This document shows positions 54,201 through 63,200 of a stretch of 64,000 nt of DNA, piece after piece. A program made the translations under genes and the position numbers. Positions within the stretch are counted from its first letter, which is position 1; each line of letters begins with the position of its first letter. A model generated the notes under the pieces. It had not been told where the DNA came from. It saw only the letters and a program-made list of their open reading frames with translations, and searched no databases. The stretch is taken from contig NZ_FOEF01000023.1 in assembly GCF_900110575.1 (NCBI RefSeq), positions 108,830 through 172,829 on the forward strand. The letters run 5' to 3'. Source of the DNA: Amycolatopsis saalfeldensis. Lineage in GTDB: Bacteria > Actinomycetota > Actinomycetes > Mycobacteriales > Pseudonocardiaceae.

Positions 54201-57200
54201 CGACGTCGACCTTCACCTTGTACAGCCCGACGTCACCCTTCGCGTTCACTGTGGACTTCGTCGTGACGTTGGTCCCGCTCGTCGACGTCTGGCTGACTTT
54301 CGCCGACGCGCTGCCACTCACGCCGCCGACCCCGCCGACGGCGCCGGGAATGTAGGCGCCGCCGCCGAAGATGGCGTTCACGTCCAGCCCGGACTTCGAG
54401 GTCGCCGCGGTGCTGCCGCCGTTCACCGAAGAGTCGTTGAACCGCAGCTCGGAATCACCCGGCACCACGCCGACCAGCTCGACGCCCTTCGGCCGCGCCT
54501 GCAACTGGACGGCGTCGCGGTGGCTGCCGTGCGGGCTCAGCAGGTCGTTCGACACCACCGGGCTGCCCTGCATCGCCGTGCCCAGCACCCCGCGGATGCC
54601 GCCGCCGCTGACGAAGTCCTGCAGCGCGGACCGGCCGGGCGCGCCGAACTTCGTGACCGACGGGTGCAGCAGCGCGCTGACCTGGTTGAACAGGCTCTGC
54701 TCGTCGAGCAGCACGGCCTCGGGGGTGAGGAACTCGATCTGCTCGTGCCAGTCGGGCTTCGGCGGGGTCGGCGTCCCCTGAATCGTGTGCGGCTTCAGGT
54801 TGGCCAGGTCCTGGGGCAGCAGCAGCGAAACGCGACCGTCCACTGTGGAACCGGTCGGCCCGCCGTTCTGGTCGGAGACGGTGATCGTGTACTTCACCGG
54901 CACGTCGGCGCGGTCGACCTCGCCGGCCGAGCGGATCACCCGCTGCTCGGTGCCGGTGACGGTGGACGTGTGCTCCGCCGACGGCGACGCGAGCTGCGCG
55001 GTGGCCCCGACCGAGGCGTACGGCCCCGCCGGGAAAAGCCCGAAGTAGGACGAGCCGACCGTGCCCGTGGTCGAATCGGTCTGCGGCTGCGCGTGGGTGG
55101 TCTGGTTCTGGTCGTTGACGTCGGCGATCGTCGGGTTCGGCTGCTTCGTGACCTGGTCCGCCCCGACCGCGGCGAGATCCGGCTCCGCCTTGACGTGCAC
55201 CTCGTACCACTTCTCGCCGACCCGCACCATGGACTTGCGGCCCGGGCCGAGGAACGACTCGAAGCCGGGACCGTCGAGCGTGCCGGTGATGGCGTCGATC
55301 CCCACCGGCTTCGGCGGGTTCGTGCGGCCGGGATCGAGGTTCCGGATCAGCCGTTCGATGGTGGTCCCGACGTCCTTGGCGCCCTGCACGTCCACCGGGA
55401 CGAGCGCGCCGAGCGCCTGGCCGTCCCGCGCGTACTCGGGCAGGCGGTCACGCAGCGCGCGGTCGTCGGGCGGGGTGTCAGTCTCGTTGTCGGCCACCAG
55501 CACGGTGTCGTCGGACGGCTTCTTCCAGTCGCTGACCAGCTGGTCGAAGAACGCCGCGCGCCGGGGAGCCTCGGCGCGCAGCTTGTCGGGGTCGAGGAAG
55601 TAGTACTTGGCCGTCTCGGCCATGTCCTCGTTGACGTTCGTGGCGCCGTACTTCGTGATCGGCCGCTCGCCGGTGAACGACGGGAAGCCGTCGCGGTCCC
55701 AGTAACCGGTGTGCTCGTTGAAGTCCGCCTGCCGGTCCTTCAGTGCCTGGTAGACGCGCTCGGCGCGCGGGCCGGAAAGCTCGGTGCCCTGCCGCGCGAA
55801 CACATCCGGGTGCTGTTGCTCAAGCTGCGCGACGAACTCGGCGCGGCGCGGCGCCTTCTGCTCCAGGCCGGCCCGGCCGAGCAGGTGCGACTTGACCGCG
55901 GCCTTGAAGTCGGCCTGGTCGCTGCGGGCCTTCGCGTCGCTGGGCGGCTCGGCGTCGGGGCCGCGATTCGGGGACCCGTCCTCGTTCCACGAGCCGACGT
56001 GCTTGCCGTAGTCGTCGAGCGCGTACTTGAGCAGGCCGTGGGACAGCTCGTGGGTGACGGTGCCCTCCAGCCCGCGCTGTCCGCCGCCGAACTCCCGGCT
56101 GAGCATCGCGGGGGCGTAGAGGTTGACCGTCTGGTGCGAACCGATGTACTCGCCGCCCATGCCGTACGCGATTTCACCGCGCTCCAGCCCGAAATTGACC
56201 GCGCCGATGTGTCGCACTTCCTGCTCGACCCCGGCCCGGCTGGAGTTCGCCCGCTGGTCACCGATGATCGGCGAATAGTGGCCAAGGGCGTCGTCGATCG
56301 CGCCCTTCTCTTCGTTGGTGAAGTCGCGCATGCGCACCCGCGCGAGTGCGGACGGCTTCCCATTGGGGTTGCTCTCCTTGACCGCCTGCACCCCGCGGTC
56401 GGAATCGTGGGTGACGCCGGTCGCCGGATTGTCGTCGTTCACATAAACGACGCGCTCCTGCTCTTCCTTCGCCACGTCCTTGTCGAAACGATCCCGCAGG
56501 TCACGGTACTTCTGCTCGTACGATTGCTTGGCGCCCTTGCCTTTGTCGTCGAGATAGGCGAATCGATGGCCGCCGTCGGTCGTGACCAGTTTTCCGTCGG
56601 GATCGGTCTTCAGGCCCGAAAGCGCCGGCTTGCCGAACGAGCGGACGTCACCGTGCTGCTCGTGCGCGAAGTGGCTGTCGGAGAAATACGAGGAGAAGCC
56701 CGCTTGGTAGTACTCGTGGAATTCGTTGAACAGATTGCGGACGTCGACCGCGGTCGGGGCGCCGCCGCGGGGGCTGCCGACCTGGTGCGCGAGGCCCTTG
56801 ATGAACGAGTGCACCCCGTCGACGTCCAGGCCCTTGCCCGGGCGGAAGTAGAAGCCGAACGGGTCGGCGTCCACCATGGCGCGGGCGATGCGGAAGTCGC
56901 GGCTGTTGCCCCACAGGCCTTCGTGCCGGTTCATCTGGTCGACGGCGCCGCGGTGCTCCGGCTCCCGGTCGTGCCGGCCCTGCCCGTCGCCGAACTGGTT
57001 CTTGGAGTTCACTTTCTCCATGTCGTGGAACAGGATCGCCTTCGCGAGCGCGTCCCTGGACACGAAGCGCCCATTGTCGTTCTGGCCCTGGGTGAGGCGC
57101 AGATATTGGTTGAGGACCATTTGCGCGTGCTCGCCGAAGGTGTTCGGGTTGGCCGTGTCGCCGGTGCGGTACCGCGGGTTCTTCGGGTCGGCCTTCACGA

Positions 57201-60200
57201 CCTCGTCGAACTTCCGGCGCAGCGAATCGTGCCGATCCGGGTTGTCGCGATCGGCCTCGCGCACCAGGTGGTCGAGGACGGCCTTGGCGGACCGCTCGTC
57301 CGGCCGGGCCAGCTGGTCGCCGATCGTGGTGCCGAGCGAGCGGCCGATCTGCTGGTGCCGCTCGAAAACCCCGGCCGGGTGCTGTCGCGTGTGGCCTGGC
57401 ACCGCGCCCGCGCCCCAGTGACCGTACTCGTTCTCGAACGTCTTCGACTCGACCTTGGTGCGCGACGGGTCGAGCTGGTTCTCCCGGGTGTTGAAGTCGA
57501 CCTTCACCCGCCGCTCGTCCGTCGCGATGGCCGCGCCGATCTCCGCCTGGGTGGCGTAATCGGGCACCTTGTCCATGAACGCGTCGGCCTGCTCGCGCGT
57601 GACGGGCGTGAAAGTGATCCCGTCGACCGTGTGCGGGTCGTTGATCACCTGCGCGGCCGCGTCGCCGAGGCGGGTGCGCTCGTTCGCCACGGCGAACTTG
57701 AGCACCGGGTCTTCGTTCAGGTTCTTGCGCAACCGGTCGGCGCCGCCCTGCAGCGCGTTCCGGAAGGTGTCCTTCAGCTGGTCCGGGCTGGCGTCGACGA
57801 GGTTCTGCTTCGCCACGTCCGACACCGCTTCGGGCACCACGTGCTCGGAAAGGCGCTGCTTGACGGTTTCGCGGTCGAGGCCGAGGCCGGTGTCGTGGAC
57901 CAGCGTCTCGATATTGCCGTCGGCCTTGAGGTGCTTGGAAACCGCGCCGCCGATGACGTCGACTCGCGGCCCGGTGAAGTAGCCACGCTTCGACCCGGTG
58001 GTCTTCTGGAAGCCCTTTTCGACCTCAGGGCTGAACTTCCCATCTTTCAGGGCGAACTGGCTCTTCACCGCGTCCTGGACGATCGTGTTGAGCCCGGCGC
58101 GAAAGTCCTGCGTGCCGTGCGTCGCGCCGATGGTGTTGACCGCGTTGTCCACCATCTGCTCGGCGGCCCGCTTCGCCACCTCGTCCACAAAGGACGGGTC
58201 GCTCATCACGTCCCGCAGGCCTTCGATCGTGTCGATTCGGGCAGTGGGCGGGACGAAGCCGTCCGGCCCCTTGGCCCGCTCGCGGACGAGGTTGGTCACC
58301 GCCGTGGTCAGCGCGTTGTTGAGGTTCTTCGCCTCGATCAGCACCTGGTCGCGGACCGCCGGGCCGTCCAGCGGCACGGTGTGCGGGCCGGCGTCGACGG
58401 CCGAGGTCAGCGCGTCGCCGATGCCGTCGGTGAGCTGCCCGACCACCTGGCCGGACGGTCCGTGGGTGTTCAGGAAGACATTCAGGTCCTGCTGGCGCTG
58501 CTCCTGCGAGTCGCGCGCCTGACCGCTGTTCACCCCCGGCGTCGAGTCGCCGGGCGGGGTGAAAAACGCCTCTGGCGAGCCCTTCCACGTGTGGTAGTGG
58601 CCGCTGAGGGTCTTCGCGAGCGCGCTGAGCTTGCCGGGGTCGTTGCTGAAGTACTTGCGGTCCTGACCGCTTTCCTTGCTCCAGTCGAACCACGGGTCGT
58701 TCTCGCGGCCGAGCCCGGCCGAGTCGAAGTCGGGGCTCAGGCCGAGGCGGACGTAAAGGTCCGAAATGTCCTCGCGGCGTCCGGCCAGATCGGGGAGCTT
58801 GATGTCCTTGCCACCGGGGGCGTAGGTGACGAGCGAGCCCTTGAGCGCGTTGTCCCGCATCTGCTCGAAGTGCTCGCCCCGCAGGCCGAACTGGTTGGTG
58901 TCGCCGGCCTGGTCGACGTTCATCGCCAGCGAGTTGTCCTTGGACAGCGCCTCGACCGTGGCCTCGCGGCTGACCTGGTTGAACGTCTTGAGCGGCACCA
59001 GGAACGAGCGCAGCACCGGCTGCATGTCACTGCCGCGGTTCGCGTCGTGCTCGTACTTGGCGGCCCACTGCACCGCGCGCATCGGCCGGCCGCCGCCGAC
59101 CCAGAACGTCTGCGCGGTCCCGCCCGCGAAGACGTCCACCGTGCCGTCGGCGTTCTGGTGCACGTCCTTGAAGTCCGAATCGCGTGCGGCCGGGTCGAGT
59201 ACCGCGGTGTACATCCGGACGTAGTGCTCACCCCGCACGGTCTCGACCTCGAACTCGCCGCGGTGCACCACCTTGCGGTCGCCGTCGAGCACGGTCGGCC
59301 CGGGATAGCTCACGCCGGGGCGTCCGATGTGGACGTTCTCCTTCGTGCCGAGGTAGGTGTCCTTTCCGTCTACTGTGGACTTGACAATGTGGACCGGGCG
59401 GCCGGTCTCGGGCCCGTGGCTGGTCCAGCCGCCACCGGGGTCGAGCACGTGCACCCGTACCCCGGCGTCGTGCGCGATCTGGCCGAGGTCGGTGTGGTGG
59501 CTGCCTTCCAGCTGCGAGGTGATGCGGGCGGTTTCACGGGGGGTGTTGTCCGGCAGGCTGTGGGCGATGGCCTGGCGGAAGTTTTCGTGGGTGGTGTCGC
59601 CGCCGACGATGACGGCGTCCAGGCCGTGCACGCCGAGCATCGTGTGCTGGTCCGGGTCGAAGGCGTCGCGGCGGACGACGGTGCCGGGCGTGGCATCGAC
59701 GGTGCGGCTGCCGTTGACGGTGACGTGCGCCGAGCTGGGTGCTTCGGTGGGGTAGTGCAGGGTGGGCTTGGGCTCGGCGTGGTGGTCTGGGGCCGGGGTG
59801 TGATGCGGCGCCGACGGGGTGGTCGCCGCCGGGTCGCCGAGGTGGTGGTCGCGGATGTTCGCGGTGTTCGAGACGTTCTCGAGCTGGCTCAGGTTCTGCG
59901 GCGTCAGCGAGGAGTCGGTCCACGCGTCCGGCCCCATCACCCCGGGGGTGTCCTGGCGGTTGAACAGCAGCCGGCTGTCGCGATAGCCCTCGCCCAGGCC
60001 GAGGAAGTGCATCACTTCGTGGGTGAGGCCGGTGCTGGCGTCGTGCACGTCCCAGTTGAGCTGGTTCGTGGCCGGGGTGTTCTCGTCCACAGTGGAATCG
60101 TGGATGTTCACCGGCACGCCGCGGGACGAGTCGGACTCCCAGCTGTCGTCGTTCGGGTGGATGTCGTTGGTGGCGTTGGCATCCACTCGAACGTGCAGCT

Positions 60201-63200
60201 GGTCTCCGCCCGGCAGCCGGTAGTGCTGGTTCACCGTCGCGTCGAGGTGGCTCTGCAGGTCGGCGGCCAGCTGGTTGCGCGCATCGATCGATACCGAGCC
60301 CGACTGCGAGGTCAGGTCCAGTGGAACGGTGAACTCACGGACCCAATTCCCCGGCGACTCTTCGAAACGCCGCACGTCGTACCGCATTTGCGTGATCGCC
60401 CCGCCGAGCTGGCCGCCCCGCAAGCCCTCACGATTACCCGTGAACTGCTGCGAAATCGACTTCGCCGGATCGAACCGTTCCGAGGAGAACCGCGTGGCCG
60501 GAGCGGAATCGCGCTGGTTCGACCAATCCTTCGCGGGCGGAAGATCCTTTGTGGACGTTCCCGGATTCTTCTCCGCGCTCGGGTTCGTGGACGGTGGGGG
60601 CTTCGGTGGCGCGTTGGTGTTCGCCGGTTCGGGGTTCGCCGGGTTGCGGGTGCCGATGCTCTCCTTGAGCGCGTCGTAGGCGCTGCCGTCCGGATTCGGT
60701 TCGTGCCGGCGGTGCGGCCGGCCGTTGTCGAAGTCGGCGCGTGAGTCGGTTTTCCCTTGGAAGTTGTAGGACCCGTACTCGGCCAGGTCGTCGAACCGCT
60801 GGCCCTTGACCAGGTCGCTGAACGCCTTGCCGTTCGGGCCGAGGGGGCCGTCGGCGTCCAGTGAGACCATGTGGAAGCGGTCGCGGAACTGGTCGCGTTG
60901 GGCGGCGCGGTCGGGGTGGAGCATGCGCTCGTAGGCCCAGCCGAGGGTCGACTGCGCGTCGCCGGTGATGCTCGCGATCGTGCGGTTGAGGCGGTCGGTC
61001 TCGAGCTGCTGGTGCATGGCCAGCGCGTGGACCTCGAGCTTCGGCCCGGGCAGCCGATCGAGCCGCTGCTGCAGGTAGTGCTGCGCGGCGAGCAGCGATT
61101 TGGCGCTCTCGGTGTAGTCGATGACAACGATGTTCTTGGTGCGCGGCAACCCGTTCAGGAATTCGGCGAAGTGCTCGCCGAGCATGTCCTGCTGGTCCTT
61201 GGTGAGCCCGGGGTCCCCCTCGAACGCGGTGTTGAGCACCGAATCGTCGGTCGAAGGCCCCGGCCGGAACTTCGACAGCGGCACCGACACGGCGTCGTGC
61301 CCATTCGACTGCAACGCGGCCAGCACCGGCGCCGGACTGCGCCCGAGCCCGACGTAACTGAACCGCTCCGGCGGGTATTTGCCGGTGACCCAGTCAGCGA
61401 AGTCGTGGACCGCCCCGGTCCACGCCTGGTGATGCTCGATCTCGCGCGCGCCCGCATCGGTGGCGACGTCCTTGAGAAAGCTCCCGATATCGTTGACGTC
61501 GTACACCCGCACGGGCGCCCCGTCGCGTTTCGGGTAGATGAAATCGTGGACGTTCTCGGTCCGAAACGGCTTCAGCGCGTCACTCTGCCCATGATCAACC
61601 TGCCACTTCGCCGCAATCAACGGCGTCAACCCCACCGTCGACCCATCATCCCGCCGAAGAAAAGCCCGCTCCGACGGCGCATAATCCCGCCGCGGCGGGG
61701 CTGCGTCACTCTGCGGACCACTGGTGTCCCAATAGGACTTGAACCGCGAGTAGTCCTGCATTTCTTTGCGGTTGGCGGGATCGAGCTGGCCGTAGGACTC
61801 GATCCGCTGAGCCGTGGTGCGCTGCTCGTGGTTGTGGGTCGGGTTCTGGTTCTGGTCCTGGGACGGCTCGGGGTTCGGGTTCTTGCCGGGCTCGGTGCTC
61901 GGTTTTGCGCTGTTGTTCGGGCTCGTGCCGGTCGCGGTATTGGAGCCTGTGTTCGGGCTCGTACTCGGCCTCACGGCCGGCTCAGTGTGCGGGTTCGGCG
62001 CGGGATTGGCACCCCGCGGTCGCGGCGCACTGGCCGGAGTGTGGAGATTCTTGGCAACGGGTGCGTCGGTGGCAGTCTTGATGCCGATCTTCCGGTCGTT
62101 GCCGGTGTTGCGGCTGTTCTTGGTGGCTGGATTCGGGCTGACCTTCGGGTCTGCCACCGGACTGGTCTTGGTGCCGGGCTTGCTGTCACCCTTCGGTCCG
62201 GAGCTGGTGTCGCCCTTCGCCTCGGGCCTGGTGTCCGGCTTGCCGTCAACCTTCGGCTCAGTCTTGACAGCCGGATTCTGGGCAGGCGACATCTTCAGGT
62301 CGGAACTCGGGTTCGGGCTGCTCTTGGCGTCCGGGTGCATGGTGGTGTTCGGCCCATGGTCAGTCCGCCCGCCGTTGTCCTGATGCGGTTCAGGTTTGAC
62401 GTGGCTGTCCGAGTTCGGAGCGGGGCTCGGGTCATGCGAAGTCGTGGAGATAGTCGGCTTCGGGCTGACCAACGGTGCCACCTCGGCCTTGGTATCGACC
62501 TTGGTGTCGGTGTTCGTGTTGGCCTCGACCTTGCTGCCGGTGTCGCTGCTGGTGGACAGGTCCGGCTTCGGCGCGGTGTCGACCTTTGGATCGGGGCTGG
62601 CCGGGGTGACGGTCTGCGGGGTGGGCGTCGGGTCATGTCGAAGTGAGCTCGGCACGTCGACGCTGCTGCTGTGCGCACCGACAACCGCCGGCGATGTCAC
62701 GTCGGGCCCGGACGTCGGTTTGACGCCACCGACGCTACCCGCCACCGCCGTCGGCACCGACTTGTTCCCGGACGGAGTTGTGCCGGTTGCGGGCTCGGTC
62801 TTGGGGCCGTCGGTGCCTGAGTTCTGCGTGGTGGCGTTGGTGTTGCTGGTACCGGTATTGGTGTTTCCGGGACCGGTATTCGTCGCGTTGGTGTTGCCCG
62901 GCCCGGTGTTGGTGGTCTCCGTGTTGCTGTTGCCGGTGTGAGTCGCGCCTAGGCCCGTCGGAGTGGGGCCCGTGTGGGTGATCGTGCTCGGCGCGGGGCC
63001 TGTGCTGACAGCAGTACTGGGCGCCGGGCTGGTGTGGGTCGGTGTGCTCGGTCCCGTCGGCTGATTGGTGATCGGGGAATCAGTGTGCTGACGACCGCCG
63101 AAACCCGGCAGTCCACTATCGCTGTGAGTCTGCCCGCCAGGTGTGGGCGAGGTGTTCCCGATCCCCGTCGAGGAAGACGGCGCCGTAGTCGAATGCGTCC

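Noticed and set aside
53704..60744. Very long plus-strand open frame (over 2300 codons) opposite the giant gene
   Set aside because: It is the antisense shadow of the giant minus-strand gene; its translation is Arg/Val/Gly-rich with no domain, while the minus frame has clear motifs.
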